The notes: generated by a model from the sequence alone, not told the origin. Shown: positions 9,369 to 19,096, counted from the stretch's first letter. The stretch: DNA of 48,536 nucleotides from Clostridia bacterium (GCA_026418695.1 JAOAAU010000066.1:1-48536); one strand, 5' to 3'. Numbers and translations are program-made.

Positions 9369-9542
9369 ATGGAGAATAAGGAAAAGCTAAAAAATGATAT
9401 ACAGTCGCTTCGCGAACAACTGCAGCAGATGATATCGGACAGAAAGACTTTTGTAGACCCGGAAATTCTTACCGTAAGTACATTGCTGGATGAGATGCTG
9501 ATTGAGTACGAAGCACTCCTTGAAAAAGAAAAGGAAAAATAA
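9369..9542 (+). CDS. Spo0E-like aspartyl-phosphate phosphatase, 57 residues
   Basis: The small protein begins MENKEKLKNDIQ and contains VSTLLDEMLIEY, which fits the SxxLD signature of Spo0E-type phosphatases. These dephosphorylate Spo0A-P and so delay sporulation. The expected shape is two antiparallel helices, and 57 residues is the usual length. AGAAGGAG lies 8 nt before the ATG. It sits between ispD and the inverted ispF-like gene. This and SleB/GerMN elsewhere support a spore-forming host. Which response regulator it targets cannot be read from sequence. Confidence 0.82.
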   Translation: MENKEKLKNDIQSLREQLQQMISDRKTFVDPEILTVSTLLDEMLIEYEALLEKEKEK

Positions 9543-9564
9543 AAGCTGCTTTAGTGATAAGCAG
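9539..9564 (-). terminator. Terminator for the ispF-like gene
   Basis: Read on the minus strand, GCTGCTT and AAGCAGC arms are followed by TTTTATTTTT. The plus-strand reading has no T run. Confidence 0.65.
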
Positions 9565-9614
9565 CCTAAAAAACAATACAGAGAGAATCATTGCAATTCA
9601 TATCATTTAGCTAA

Positions 9615-10088
9615 CTATATCACTGTAATGCAGCTAAAAGCTTGAATACCTTTCCCCTGGCCAAAAGCAGTTAGACCTTCTCCAGTGGTGGCAGTAATTC
9701 CGATGCAGTTTTCAGGAACGCCAAGAAGCTGTGAGATGCTGGTCCTCATCGCAGGAATCTTCGGAGTGATCTTAGGAGTGGAACACTCAATAGAGATAGA
9801 TACATGAACGATTTTGCTTTGATCATCCATGTACTTCAGTGCTTCCTTCAAATACTCCCTGCTGTCCTTAATTCCTTTTTTAAGACACATTTCATCGCTG
9901 ATGCTTCCCAGAATATTTACGCAGGTCACGCCTGAAATGGCATTGGTGATGGAATGAAGAACCACATCGGCATCGCTGTTGCCATCCAAAGGCGCATGGC
10001 CTTCAAAAACGACACCCCCGAGTACCAACTTTTTTACTTTATCTTTAAAGTCAAATTTATGACTGTCCTGCCCGATACCAACTTTCAT
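9615..10088 (-). CDS. ispF: IspF-like protein (2-C-methyl-D-erythritol 2,4-cyclodiphosphate synthase family, divergent)
   Basis: Canonical IspF cyclises CDP-methylerythritol phosphate and releases CMP. The N-terminal metal site is kept (GIGQDSHKF, with Asp and His, and the later His in SDADVVLHSI). The usual DIGxxFPDTDP segment is replaced by NILGSISDEMCLKKG, the Asp after the His helix is Asn (HSITNAI), and the TTEKLGF motif reads TTGEGLTAFG. I recall other clostridia carrying this variant form. It may be active or specialised. The ATG at 10088 (157 residues) has AAGAG 9 nt upstream; the TTG at 10097 does not. It points against ispD and proS. Confidence 0.75.
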   Translation of the reverse strand: MKVGIGQDSHKFDFKDKVKKLVLGGVVFEGHAPLDGNSDADVVLHSITNAISGVTCVNILGSISDEMCLKKGIKDSREYLKEALKYMDDQSKIVHVSISIECSTPKITPKIPAMRTSISQLLGVPENCIGITATTGEGLTAFGQGKGIQAFSCITVI

Positions 10089-10097
10089 TGAAATCAA

Positions 10098-10388
10098 CTC
10101 TTTTCAATAGATTTTGACTTGTTTTGCCGATTGAATATGAAAATTATACCTTAGGATAAGCTGAATTTGCAAGAAATATCCTATTTGGGAAATGATGATA
10201 GGATGTCTTTTACTGCTTGCAGGGAGGAATGCGAGAGAGATTAAATACTTAATAACTGATGCTATATTAGCTTGAAATGCGCTTTCGACATGGTTGAGAT
10301 AAAACTACTAGTATATTGACAGTGATTATCATGTATATTATAGTATTAGTATTGTACATAATTGAAACAAAAACTATTATTTTGTTTT
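10098..10388. other. Intergenic region between ispF-like gene and the proS T-box
   Basis: No gene is visible. The promoter for the T-box transcript lies at 10316-10344. The left part should hold the minus-strand ispF promoter, which I could not place. Confidence 0.4.
10316..10344 (+). promoter_or_regulatory. Sigma-A promoter for the proS T-box transcript
   Basis: TTGACA (10316-10321), a 17-nt spacer and TATAGT (10339-10344), about 45 nt before the T-box leader begins. Confidence 0.8.
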
Positions 10389-10389
10389 G

Positions 10390-10620
10390 ATGACGAAGAA
10401 GCGAATTATTCGATGACAGGGCTAAGAAAAGCGATGTTTTCAGAGACTGAGGCCAATTGGTGAAAGGCCTCTAGACTTAACTTTTTGTCCCACCCTTGAG
10501 ATGCAGTTGATGAAACTGCCGGAACAGTTCCGTTAGAGACTGGTTGAGTTGGGTTTGCACCAATTTGGGTGGTACCGCGGTATATGTCCGTCCCTTAAGA
10601 TTCTTAAGGGGCGTTTTTAT
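10390..10620 (+). promoter_or_regulatory. T-box riboswitch controlling proS
   Basis: The conserved T-box GGGTGGTACCGCGG is at 10567-10580, followed by a terminator hairpin (arms CGTCCCTTAAG and CTTAAGGGGCG, then TTTTTAT) at 10588-10620. The upstream part can fold into stem I, with the distal hairpin GAGGCC...GGCCTC near 10449-10471. T-boxes sense uncharged tRNA. With proS downstream the ligand should be tRNA-Pro. CCC or CCA around 10488-10495 (TGTCCCACCC) is the likely specifier, but I cannot fix the exact codon by eye. Confidence 0.9.
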
Positions 10621-10658
10621 TTTATTTTTAATATATCATTATTTGGAGGTAATGAATT

Positions 10659-12377
10659 ATGCGCGTTTCACAGATGTTTATTCCTACATTGAGAGAGGTT
10701 CCAGCAGAAGCTGAAATTGCAAGTCATAAGCTGATGCTGAGGGCTGGCCTGATGAGAAAGCTTGCATCAGGAATATATTCTTTTTTACCGTTGGGGTATA
10801 GAACCTTCCGAAAGGTTGAACAGATCATCAGAGAGGAAATGGATAGAGCCGGCGCCCAGGAACTGATCATGTCGGCCCTTCTTCCTGCAGAAGTCTATCA
10901 AGCTTCCGGCCGTTGGGACGTATTCGGACCGGAAATGTTCAGACTGAAGGACCGTCATAACAGGGATTTCTGCCTTGGCCCAACCCATGAAGAAATTTTT
11001 ACTGAAACGGTGAGAAACGAAACCAGATCTTATAGATCTCTTCCTATGACGCTTTACCAGATACAAACCAAGTACAGGGATGAAAGAAGACCCAGATTTG
11101 GAGTCATGAGATCCCGTGAATTTGTAATGAAAGATGCGTATAGCTTCGATAGGGATGAAGCAGGATTGGACATCTCCTACAAGAAAATGTATGAAGCATA
11201 CTGCAGATCTTTTGACAGATGCGGTTTGGATTACATTGTAGTTGATGCGGATACAGGAGCAATGGGTGGCTCCGGTTCCCAGGAATTCATGGTAAAATCC
11301 GAAATTGGTGAGGCTGTGATCGCATTCTGTGAGGCTTGCGGCTATGCAGCAAATGATGAAAAAGCACAGTGCGTACCGGATCATTCCCACAAGGATGATT
11401 GCTGCTCAGCAGAAATGCCTGTGGAAAAGGTAGCTACACCGGATGTAAGAACCATCGAAGAACTGATGAACTTCTTCAAGTGTTCTTCCAAGGAATTCGC
11501 AAAAACATTGATCTACAAAGCGGATGGAAAGATAGTAGCCGCGATGGTAAGAGGGGACAGGGAGCTGAATGAGACAAAGCTTCAAAACCATTTGGGCTGT
11601 ATAGAGCTTGAGATGGCAGATGCTGAAACAGTAAGCAGCATTACTGGCGCAGCAGTAGGTTTTGCAGGTCCTGTTGGCCTCAAGGTTGAACTGGTTGCAG
11701 ACTTAGAAGTTGCGGAAATGAAGAATTTTGTTGTAGGTGCCAATGAAACGGGGTACCATCTCAAAAATGTGAATATTAACAGGGATTTTAAAGCATCGGC
11801 AGTCATTGACCTTCGCAACATTGTTGAAGGAGATCCATGTCCCAAGTGCGGTGCTCCTGTCAAAGTAGCCCACGGTATAGAAGTAGGACATATTTTCAAA
11901 TTGGGTACAAAGTACAGTGATGCATTAAACTGTGTGTATCTTGATGAAAATGGCAAGGAAAACCCAATGGTGATGGGCTGTTATGGAATCGGTGTCAATA
12001 GAACGATGGCGGCAGTCATCGAGCAGAACAACGATGATAACGGCATCATCTGGCCGATGTCGGTGGCTCCTTATCATGTAACCGTCGTTCCGGTCAATAC
12101 AACAGACAGCCTTCAGATGGAAATTGCGGAGAAGATCTATTCAGAGCTTCAAGCTTCCGGAGTCGAAGTTATTCTGGATGACAGAAACGAAAGACCCGGC
12201 GTCAAGTTCAAGGATATGGACCTGATAGGAATTCCAGTTAGGATCACTGTCGGTAAGAAAGCTGGAGAGGGAATTGTGGAGTACAAACTCAGAAAAGCAG
12301 GAGAGGTCAAAGAGTTTACGGTAGAGGAAGCAATTGCTCAGGCTAAAAAAGAGGTTTATTCTGCTTTAGGTAAATAA
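10659..12377 (+). CDS. proS: Prolyl-tRNA synthetase, bacterial type with editing domain
   Basis: Charges tRNA-Pro. The 572-residue protein starts [19 protein letters not shown] and has class II catalytic motifs (FxxRDRR-like [17 protein letters not shown]; motif 3 [15 protein letters not shown]). Residues about 225-400 hold the inserted YbaK-like editing domain that removes Ala from tRNA-Pro, and residues about 460-565 form the anticodon-binding domain. The insertion marks the bacterial (long) class. GGAGG lies 8 nt before the ATG. It is controlled by the T-box leader immediately upstream. Confidence 0.97.
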   Translation: MRVSQMFIPTLREVPAEAEIASHKLMLRAGLMRKLASGIYSFLPLGYRTFRKVEQIIREEMDRAGAQELIMSALLPAEVYQASGRWDVFGPEMFRLKDRHNRDFCLGPTHEEIFTETVRNETRSYRSLPMTLYQIQTKYRDERRPRFGVMRSREFVMKDAYSFDRDEAGLDISYKKMYEAYCRSFDRCGLDYIVVDADTGAMGGSGSQEFMVKSEIGEAVIAFCEACGYAANDEKAQCVPDHSHKDDCCSAEMPVEKVATPDVRTIEELMNFFKCSSKEFAKTLIYKADGKIVAAMVRGDRELNETKLQNHLGCIELEMADAETVSSITGAAVGFAGPVGLKVELVADLEVAEMKNFVVGANETGYHLKNVNINRDFKASAVIDLRNIVEGDPCPKCGAPVKVAHGIEVGHIFKLGTKYSDALNCVYLDENGKENPMVMGCYGIGVNRTMAAVIEQNNDDNGIIWPMSVAPYHVTVVPVNTTDSLQMEIAEKIYSELQASGVEVILDDRNERPGVKFKDMDLIGIPVRITVGKKAGEGIVEYKLRKAGEVKEFTVEEAIAQAKKEVYSALGK

Positions 12378-12403
12378 GATATAGAATAGAAACATAGAAC
12401 AAC

Positions 12404-12443
12404 AAAACTTCGTGATGGGAAATCCCCATCACGAAGTTTTTTG
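12404..12443 (+). terminator. Terminator after proS
   Basis: A strong stem of AAAACTTCGTGATGGG with CCCATCACGAAGTTTT around a 4-nt loop, followed by a T-rich tract. Confidence 0.9.
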
Positions 12444-12539
12444 TTTTTTCTTGGACATTTTTGAAATAATTCTGACAAATCTGTTAATACTATTCCTAGA
12501 CTTGCGAATTTTTATATTCCATACACTTGGAGGGATTTT

Positions 12540-13355
12540 ATGAAAAGAAAAGTAATTCTTCTAGTCGTACTGTCCATTGTGTGTTCAGGACTTATCGGAA
12601 TTACAGGAATTGATAACATGAACGCATCGGCAGCACCCCTTTTTCAAAGGGTTAATTATGTGAATGCAACAGTGACTGCGGACACTCTGAACGTTAGGCA
12701 GGGGCCGTCAGTAAAATATCCTGTTGTATGTGTACTTAAGAAGAATCAGACAGTCAAGGTATTTGGAAAGTTAGGTAACTGGTATGCCGTTTATGAACCG
12801 ACGAAGGGCTGTGTAGGAGCAGCAGATGCAAGATATCTGAAGTCTGCAGCTGCCCCAAAGACAACAACACCAACACCAACACCGACACCAAAGCCAACAC
12901 CGACACCGGCGCCTACACCAAAACCAACGACTCCAAAGCCAACGCCGGCTCCAACAACACCTCCGGCAGGAGTATCGCAGGAGGAACAGACCCTGTTGAA
13001 TCTTATCAACAAGGAACGGGCTAATGCGGGCATCGGACCTCTGGCATTTGATATGGAACTGATGAAGGTTGCCAGACTAAAGGCAAAGGACATGGTGGAC
13101 AATAACTACTTCTCCCATCAGTCTCCAACTTATGGCTCACCATTTGATATGATGAAGCAGTTTGGAGTAACCTTTAAGACAGCCGGAGAAAACCTTGCAG
13201 GGAATCAGACACTGGAAGGTGCAGTAAAGGCGTGGATGAACTCGGAAGGACACAGAAAGAATATTCTGAACGGAAGCTTTAACTATACGGGATTAGGCAT
13301 CGTACCAAGTCCTACGTATGGAAAGATGCTGGTTCAGATGTTCATTGGAAGATAG
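12540..13355 (+). CDS. Secreted SH3b-CAP domain protein (YkwD-like)
   Basis: The 271-residue protein has a signal peptide (residues 1 to about 31, ending ASA). A bacterial SH3 domain follows (about 38-102, VTADTLNVRQGPSVKYPVV), then a Thr-Pro-Lys linker (about 107-142) and a C-terminal CAP/SCP domain (about 148-271). The CAP motifs include LLNLINKERANAGI, NYFSHQSPTYGSPFDMM and AGENLAG. CAP proteins of this kind are exported and found on the cell surface or in spores, and their biochemical activity is not settled. The SH3 domain probably binds the wall. GGAGGG precedes the ATG at 12540. Confidence 0.9.
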   Translation: MKRKVILLVVLSIVCSGLIGITGIDNMNASAAPLFQRVNYVNATVTADTLNVRQGPSVKYPVVCVLKKNQTVKVFGKLGNWYAVYEPTKGCVGAADARYLKSAAAPKTTTPTPTPTPKPTPTPAPTPKPTTPKPTPAPTTPPAGVSQEEQTLLNLINKERANAGIGPLAFDMELMKVARLKAKDMVDNNYFSHQSPTYGSPFDMMKQFGVTFKTAGENLAGNQTLEGAVKAWMNSEGHRKNILNGSFNYTGLGIVPSPTYGKMLVQMFIGR

Positions 13356-13367
13356 GAATAAAATGCT

Positions 13368-13394
13368 AAAGGCGTTGGTGATCCAACGCCTTTA
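13368..13394. terminator. Bidirectional terminator between CAP gene and pseudouridine synthase
   Basis: AAAGGCGTTGG and CCAACGCCTTT are perfect 11-nt arms around TGAT, between convergent genes. Confidence 0.8.
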
Positions 13395-13404
13395 ATTTTG
13401 TCTT

Positions 13405-14337
13405 TTAAGCTTTAAACTCCGGAGATACTTCGAAGCTTCGGCCTCTCAAGTAATTCAAGTGGCCGGCATTCTTTATGTCAAAAACCAGTTTGTATGCCCA
13501 TAATGCTTGATATTTGGCTTTTAGCGCCCGGTTTACCGAATTGAGCCCGTATTTTCCATCTCCTACGATCGGGTGCCCGATATGCGCAAGGTGAGCTCTG
13601 ATCTGATGTGTTCTACCGGTGATAAGTTCTACTTCCAGACTGCTAATATCGTTATCATAAGATAGTACCCGGTACCGTGTAATGATTTCCTGCGAATTCC
13701 TTGAAGGTTTGTCGCTGATAAAAACCCTGCTTTTCTTTTCATCCTTTTCCAGATAGGCCTTTAACTCTTCCTGCTTTTTTGGCATTTTTCCGGTAACTTT
13801 ACAAAGGTAAAACTTTTTTATTTCTTTTAGTTTGATTTTCTCCAGCAGGGTCTCCAGGCTGGGACTGTTTTTTGCTATGATCAGCAACCCGCCTGTATTT
13901 CTGTCCAGCCTGTGGCAGAGCGATGGAGGAAAAGAAGAAGGATCTTTTGGGTTATATTCTCCTTTTTCCTGAAGGTAGGCTTTAATGTAATCAATCAAGG
14001 TATTGTTCGTCTGTTCGCGGTCAGGATGAACAGGGATTCCTTGTTCTTTATTTACGATCATCAGATTCTGATCTTCATAAACAACTGTAAAACCCCGGTT
14101 GAGTTTGGCTTCGCCTTCCTTGGGAACTCCATCGAGAATCTCATCGATGATATAAATTTCAACTTTATCTCCATCCTGGACAACATGATCATCCTTGACC
14201 CTGATTCCATTGACCTTAATGTCTTTTTTTCTGAAAGCTTTATGCATAGCGCTGGCGGGCATGTTAGGGAATAAGTCCCGGATCACCCTGTCAATCTTTT
14301 TGCCTTCTGCTTTGCTGTCAATTGTTACTTCTCTCAT
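13405..14337 (-). CDS. RluA-family pseudouridine synthase
   Basis: Isomerises uridine to pseudouridine in structured RNA, most likely 23S rRNA (RluC/RluD-like). The 310-residue form starting MREVTIDSK has an S4 RNA-binding domain (about residues 15-75) and the catalytic domain. The catalytic motif is HRLDRNTGGLLIIAK, with the nucleophilic Asp, followed by GRTHQIRAHLAHIGHPIVGD. The frame stays open upstream to 14427, but the ATG at 14337 is the start that fits family N-termini. AGGAGA lies 12 nt upstream, slightly far. The exact target uridines cannot be assigned. Confidence 0.88.
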   Translation of the reverse strand: MREVTIDSKAEGKKIDRVIRDLFPNMPASAMHKAFRKKDIKVNGIRVKDDHVVQDGDKVEIYIIDEILDGVPKEGEAKLNRGFTVVYEDQNLMIVNKEQGIPVHPDREQTNNTLIDYIKAYLQEKGEYNPKDPSSFPPSLCHRLDRNTGGLLIIAKNSPSLETLLEKIKLKEIKKFYLCKVTGKMPKKQEELKAYLEKDEKKSRVFISDKPSRNSQEIITRYRVLSYDNDISSLEVELITGRTHQIRAHLAHIGHPIVGDGKYGLNSVNRALKAKYQALWAYKLVFDIKNAGHLNYLRGRSFEVSPEFKA

Positions 14338-14573
14338 TCCGGTTATCTTTCTCCTATGATGAAGCATAATTGAGAAGGAGTAAACTCCTTTTACTTGCTT
14401 CAACCTTCTGGTGAATAATGCGATCATCCATTATTATATCATGATTATATACTCATTAAACTGAAAAGTTAATCATCGGTATTGTATGGGATAAAGCTTT
14501 GTAATCGCACTTCATTTTGCTGCCTGTAATATCAAAAAAATTCAATTTGTCCTTGGAGCGTGATTTTGGAGAT

Positions 14574-17021
14574 TCATCCGGCATCAATGATGGCTTTGAT
14601 TTTTTCTGTGTATTTATCTGAAATTAGTTCTGCATCTTCTGGAGATTCTCCTTCGGAATAGACCCTGCAAAGCGGTTTGTCTGCATCCGGGAGTACTAAT
14701 GCCCAGCCATTCCGGCTGATGAACTTGACACCGTCCAGAAGCTCTACTTTTTCTTCACATTTCTCGGTGATCAGGGTTCTCATCACCTTTCCTTTAAGCT
14801 CCCAGGGGCAAAAGATCTTCTTTTTGCTGACATAGAATTCCGGTATTTCCTTGAAAAGCTCCTCCAGACGGGTATCATGAGCGCACATGAACTCAATGAT
14901 CTTGATGAGTCCGGCGAGAGCGTCGAAATTCAACATGAATTGTCTCATGTTTTCACGGTTTCTAAACAGGTTATGATTGAGCATTTGTTCCATGACAGCC
15001 TGAGGAGAAGTTTTGGTCCGGACAACCTTTCCTCCGTATTTATCCGCCAAAGTTTCCAAAACTGCCGGTGCGGTAATGGGAACGACGACTTTTGCATCGT
15101 TGGAACTTTTGAACAGAATGAGGGAGGTCAACAGCAGAAACAAGTCATCCTTGATGACATTCCCGCATGGATCAAACAAAATCAATTGCTCTCCGTTACT
15201 GTCAATGAATGCAGCAAAATCAGCTTTATGGCGTTTGATTTCTTCCAGGATGACCTCGTGGTTGTCTGCGTTTGGGAAAAGCATACTGACGACTTCACAG
15301 CCAACCTCTGTCAGCATTGGTGTCATCAGTGAGACCACAAAGTCCGAAGAGGAAATCAGACAAATCTTTGGTGCATGTTCCTTGATGGACTTGATATCGA
15401 TGTCATGCAGAATCGCACGGGCATAATAATTTTTAAAATCAGTAATGTTGTTCAGGCGGCTGATTTCATCACCGGAGCAGCGCTTGAAATCCTCCCGGAA
15501 AAAAGCGTTCTCAATTTTCCTTTCCATAACTCTGCTGATACTTGCCCCCTTGGAGTCCATAAAGTCCACGCAGATTTTATCCGGGTTGTCTCCGGACAGC
15601 TTGATATGTATGCCTCCCTCTACAGAAAGGTAATTGATGGCATGCCGGGAGATCGGGGTTAGCAGACTGCTGAGATTGAAAACCTCTACACCCACTGAAA
15701 GAATTCCGGAAACGAAAGCGTGCTTGAACATTCTTGCTGAATTCGAGGTGGTGGAGCTGACCACTACCCGGGAACCCTTCCTATATACTGAGCCGTAAGC
15801 AGCACCAAGCCTGGTGGCAAATTCCGGCGTAATGTCTACGTTAATAATTCCGGATAGTCCGTGTTCCCCAAAAATTGTTTTGGTATGCCTTGAACCCCAA
15901 ATGATATTCCTATCTACGATGGCAAGGGGATCGATGATTTTTTGAGGCCAGATCCGGATGTTTGGCTTGACAATGGCCCTTTCATTGATAAGACAGTTGT
16001 CTCCGACGATTGCATTTTCGAAAACGGAGACGTAATGCTTGAAATGTACCTTGTTACATAGGATGGAGCCGCGTATTTCCGAACCATATTCAATAAAGTT
16101 ATTCTCCCATAGGACGCTGCGCTTGATAGAGACATCATCCTCTATGACGTTGTTGCTTCCAAGGACACAATAACTGTCAATGACAGTACCATTGCCGATG
16201 TGACAGTTTCCTCCGATGAAGCAAGGGGTGTGAATGCGGGCATTGGGCTCTACTGTTGTTCCAATTCCTACCCAAACCCCCTTCTTGACCTGGATTGCGT
16301 CCATTTTAATAGTGATTTTCCCGTCAAAAACATCATAGTGCGCTTGGAGATAGGCTTCGAGATCCCCAATATCGCACCAATAGTCGGAAGAGATATACCC
16401 AAACATGGGGTCATTCTTTGAAAGCATCAGGGGGAAGAGATCCTGACTGAAGTCATATTTTGTACCCTTTTCAAAATACCTTAGAACCTCAGGCTCAAGA
16501 ATATAGGTGCCGGTATTGACCGTATCGCTGAAAACTTCGCCCCAGCTGGGCTTTTCCAAAAAACCGGTGATTGCACCGGTCTGGTCGGTAATGACTACTC
16601 CGTATTCAAGCGGAACATCCACCTTTGTTAAGACCAAGGTGGCTTTTGAACTGTTTTTCTTATGAAAGTCGACCGCTGCGGAAAGATCGATATTGGTTAA
16701 AGAGTCTCCACTGATAACAACAAAGGTATCATCCAGAAAATCTTCTGCGTTTTTTACGCTTCCGGCAGTACCCAGAGGAGAATCTTCCGTAAAGTAATGA
16801 AGATGTACACCAAAGTTGGAGCCGTTTCCGAAATAGTCTTTGATTTTTTGCGGAAGGTACATTAAGGTGACGCCAATTTCCGTAATACCATGGGACTTGA
16901 GCAAGTCGATAATATGTTCCATGATCGGTTTATTCATGACAGGAACCATTGGTTTTGGTAGGTCACAGGTTAAAGGACGAAGCCTGGAGCCCTCGCCGCC
17001 TGCCATAATGATAGCTTTCAT
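14574..17021 (-). CDS. Sugar-1-phosphate nucleotidyltransferase / phosphohexomutase-like fusion
   Basis: The 815-residue protein has three parts. Residues 1 to about 235 are a nucleotidyltransferase ([13 protein letters not shown] and [11 protein letters not shown], typical of mannose-1-phosphate guanylyltransferases and glucose-1-phosphate thymidylyltransferases). Residues about 250-375 are a left-handed beta-helix with hexapeptide repeats. Residues about 385-815 are a phosphoglucomutase/phosphomannomutase fold. In the last part the phosphoserine loop TASHNP reads KLSGDNP and the metal loop DGDGDR reads DSNGEQ, so it may be non-catalytic. It probably supplies an activated sugar for cell-surface polysaccharide. 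GGGTGG lies 7 nt before the ATG. Confidence 0.88.
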   Translation of the reverse strand: MKAIIMAGGEGSRLRPLTCDLPKPMVPVMNKPIMEHIIDLLKSHGITEIGVTLMYLPQKIKDYFGNGSNFGVHLHYFTEDSPLGTAGSVKNAEDFLDDTFVVISGDSLTNIDLSAAVDFHKKNSSKATLVLTKVDVPLEYGVVITDQTGAITGFLEKPSWGEVFSDTVNTGTYILEPEVLRYFEKGTKYDFSQDLFPLMLSKNDPMFGYISSDYWCDIGDLEAYLQAHYDVFDGKITIKMDAIQVKKGVWVGIGTTVEPNARIHTPCFIGGNCHIGNGTVIDSYCVLGSNNVIEDDVSIKRSVLWENNFIEYGSEIRGSILCNKVHFKHYVSVFENAIVGDNCLINERAIVKPNIRIWPQKIIDPLAIVDRNIIWGSRHTKTIFGEHGLSGIINVDITPEFATRLGAAYGSVYRKGSRVVVSSTTSNSARMFKHAFVSGILSVGVEVFNLSSLLTPISRHAINYLSVEGGIHIKLSGDNPDKICVDFMDSKGASISRVMERKIENAFFREDFKRCSGDEISRLNNITDFKNYYARAILHDIDIKSIKEHAPKICLISSSDFVVSLMTPMLTEVGCEVVSMLFPNADNHEVILEEIKRHKADFAAFIDSNGEQLILFDPCGNVIKDDLFLLLTSLILFKSSNDAKVVVPITAPAVLETLADKYGGKVVRTKTSPQAVMEQMLNHNLFRNRENMRQFMLNFDALAGLIKIIEFMCAHDTRLEELFKEIPEFYVSKKKIFCPWELKGKVMRTLITEKCEEKVELLDGVKFISRNGWALVLPDADKPLCRVYSEGESPEDAELISDKYTEKIKAIIDAG

Positions 17022-17425
17022 GTAAGGTCCACCCTTTCATTGGTTTGAAGATAAAAAGATTGAATTGGAGATATTGCACTCAATTCTCGGAGCAAAGAAA
17101 ATATTTCTCTATGATTCTATAAGCTGCGATAATCATTCAAAAAAATAAATTATCGCGGTGAATATTAAGAATCTTGAAGCGTGAATATCCAAGATGTAAA
17201 TTTTTCGCCTTCAATATATGTCACTGAAGCATGTAAAATATTCACGATGTTTGAATTTGTGTCCATTTGCAAATTGAATTTGTAAAGGAACGAAACGCCT
17301 GAAAAAGAACGGCAAAAAAAGGTAAAAGCAATTCATTTACTATTATTGTTTATATTCAATATAAAGTAAAAAAATCCTTTTGATCTCTGCAAAAAAGTTT
17401 GAAAAAATTATAATTCATCAGGGTT
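17022..17425. other. 404-bp A/T-rich intergenic region
   Basis: No gene is visible. A minus-strand candidate promoter, TTTTGA-17-TAGAAT near 17113-17142, faces the nucleotidyltransferase gene. CGTGAATAT (about 17180) and ATATTCACG (about 17245) form a short inverted repeat with no clear role. Confidence 0.35.
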
Positions 17426-17794
17426 TTAAGTATTTCCACCCATTTCCTGGAGCAGTGCTTTGACTTCTTTTTCATTCGCATCATCAATGGTGAGTGTAAG
17501 TCGGGCTTTCACGGAGTCGGCGAGATCTTGATAAGTGCCCATTCCACTCACCATGGGATTCGCAGCAACAAGGGGAGCTTTATCAATATTCACAATATTT
17601 CCCCTGGATCTCAGCACCAATCCGGAAAGACTTGGGGCAGCCTGGGTCCCTGCGAAGTTGATTTCTTCAGAGTATTCTTCGAAAAAGCCATCAACTGCAT
17701 CCAGATAGCCATTCCCCAGCCCTTTATCCTTTATGGTATCCAATGCTTTTTTTGCATCAATCATCCGGCTGAAACTTGCATGGATTTTCGACAT
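17426..17794 (-). CDS. Small hypothetical protein, possibly stress-related
   Basis: A 122-residue protein starting MSKIHASFSRMIDAKKALD, with a small alpha/beta look. The opening strand and helix resemble the permuted-ferredoxin style of general stress proteins of the YflT/17M kind. The central part (SLSGLVLRSRGNIV, ANPMVSGMGTYQD) is distinctive, and I think I have seen it in other clostridia without a function. AGAGGAGG lies 8 nt before the ATG. It is a single-gene unit divergent from the c-di-AMP riboswitch transcript. Confidence 0.65.
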   Translation of the reverse strand: MSKIHASFSRMIDAKKALDTIKDKGLGNGYLDAVDGFFEEYSEEINFAGTQAAPSLSGLVLRSRGNIVNIDKAPLVAANPMVSGMGTYQDLADSVKARLTLTIDDANEKEVKALLQEMGGNT

Positions 17795-18007
17795 GTAAAA
17801 ACCTCCTCTGACTGTTTAACAATCGCTATATCGATAACGAACAATATATAAATCAAGGCAGTTATCGATGAAACTCTGCGAAGTGGATATCAAGGGAGAT
17901 TTGATTTGACACTTCGCTCTTTATAATCTTATTTTCTGAAAGTTGAAGTTTGCTATTCACTCAAATTCTGTAAACATAGGTTTACATTTTGAACCACATA
18001 TTTTGCA

Positions 18008-18036
18008 TTGGTTTAGTCTACATAAAATGGTACAAT
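18008..18036 (+). promoter_or_regulatory. Promoter of the c-di-AMP riboswitch transcript
   Basis: TTGGTT (18008-18013), a 17-nt spacer and TACAAT (18031-18036), just before the riboswitch. Confidence 0.7.
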
Positions 18037-18054
18037 AATGATGCTGAATTTTCC

Positions 18055-18195
18055 AAGTCGAAAAATGGAAAAACGGGGGAACTATTCTTGGGGTAAATTC
18101 CGGTGCTCACCGGGAGGGTAACTCTCTACCTAACCCGTCAACTAACCTCGTAGGCGAGTGATCAAGGGCTGAAGATATTTCAAATCTAATAAGTT
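18055..18195 (+). promoter_or_regulatory. Cyclic di-AMP riboswitch (ydaO/yuaA class)
   Basis: The core AACCCGTCAACTAACCTCG followed by TAGGCGAG (18132-18158) is the hallmark 3' segment of the ydaO-yuaA motif, and CGGGGGAAC (from 18074) with GGGGTAAATTCCGG (from 18090) supplies its 5' half. The class binds c-di-AMP and usually switches expression off. It commonly precedes cell-wall hydrolase and potassium transport genes, and the next gene here encodes a secreted wall-binding protein. I did not identify the terminator with confidence. Confidence 0.88.
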
Positions 18196-18286
18196 TTCAG
18201 GGTGTTTTTAACTATATTCACTGGAGACTGTATCCAATTTGAATTGATCTTGTCAGGTCTTGTCCAAAAGGAGAGGAGAATTGAAT

Positions 18287-19096
18287 TTGCAAAAAGGAAA
18301 AGGCACATTTGCGGCAGCATTGGTTTCGGTTCTGGTTTTCTGCTTTTCTTTTAATTCTGTTTCGGCAGCCGGCTTGAAGGAAGGTATGAAAGGAAGTTCG
18401 GTTACGACCCTGCAGAAAGATTTGAAAAAGTTGGGTTTTCTGGATGCTGAACCAACAGGGTATTACGGAGATGCTACCGAAAAAGCAGTAAAAAAACTGC
18501 AGGCACGCTATGGACTGAAGCAGGATGGTATGGCTGGGAACAGTACCCTGGCACAGATCAACAAGCTTCTCGGAAAGAAACAGAGCACCACTTCTACAGC
18601 AGATTCCAATTATAAGGGATATCTGACTTCATGGTTCGGCGGGGCCAACAAGGTCTTTGCCAACGGATCCGTCGCTACTGTATATGATATTGCTACCGGC
18701 TTAAGCTTTAAGGCGAAAAGAACCTATGGCTATAACCATGCTGATTGTGAGCCCCTGACATCGAAGGATACTGCCGTCATGAAAAAAATCTACGGCGGCA
18801 GCTGGGACTGGGGAAGACGAGCAGTGATTGTAACCGTCAATGGTAAAAAGCTGGCTGCTTCAATGGCGGGGATGCCCCATGCAGGGGTAGAGAGCAAGCC
18901 GAAGAACATCTTGGTATCTTCAAGAAGCGCAGGATATGGGCGTGGAGCAAATTTGGATGCAGTAAAAAATAATGCTATGAGCGGGCATTTCGATATTCAC
19001 TTCCTTGGAAGTAAGACTCACGGCAGCAACAGGGTGGATCGCAACCATCAGGCAACAGTAAAAAAAGCAGCAGAATGGGCGAAAAAAAACAACTGA
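18287..19096 (+). CDS. Secreted peptidoglycan-binding protein with uncharacterised C-terminal domain
   Basis: From the TTG at 18287 (GGAG 8 nt upstream; the TTGs at 18260 and 18281 are badly spaced) the product is 269 residues. A signal peptide ends at SVSAA (about residue 28). A PG_binding_1 domain follows (about 30-95, GLKEGMKGSSVTTLQKDLK). The C-terminal 150 residues contain several conserved-looking His, Asp and Cys residues (YNHADCEPL, GHFDIHFLGSKTHGSNRVD, RNHQATVKKAAEW). The last motif suggests a metal site or hydrolase, but I know no named family. The c-di-AMP riboswitch upstream ties it to wall homeostasis. Confidence 0.82.
   Translation: MQKGKGTFAAALVSVLVFCFSFNSVSAAGLKEGMKGSSVTTLQKDLKKLGFLDAEPTGYYGDATEKAVKKLQARYGLKQDGMAGNSTLAQINKLLGKKQSTTSTADSNYKGYLTSWFGGANKVFANGSVATVYDIATGLSFKAKRTYGYNHADCEPLTSKDTAVMKKIYGGSWDWGRRAVIVTVNGKKLAASMAGMPHAGVESKPKNILVSSRSAGYGRGANLDAVKNNAMSGHFDIHFLGSKTHGSNRVDRNHQATVKKAAEWAKKNN

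Noticed and set aside
9241-9390. A 49-codon frame starting at the ATG that overlaps the ispD stop (MAEEFELDQYLFWWLVAK)
   Set aside because: Its ribosome site is weak, it overlaps the well-supported Spo0E-like gene, and the composition (WW, basic C-terminus) looks random.
12860-12960. Short tandem repeats ACACCAACACCGACACC
   Set aside because: They encode the Thr-Pro linker of the CAP protein and are not a DNA repeat element or CRISPR.
17157-17255. Inverted repeat CGTGAATAT/ATATTCACG
   Set aside because: It is short and in an A/T-rich region, with no adjacent gene arrangement that supports an operator.
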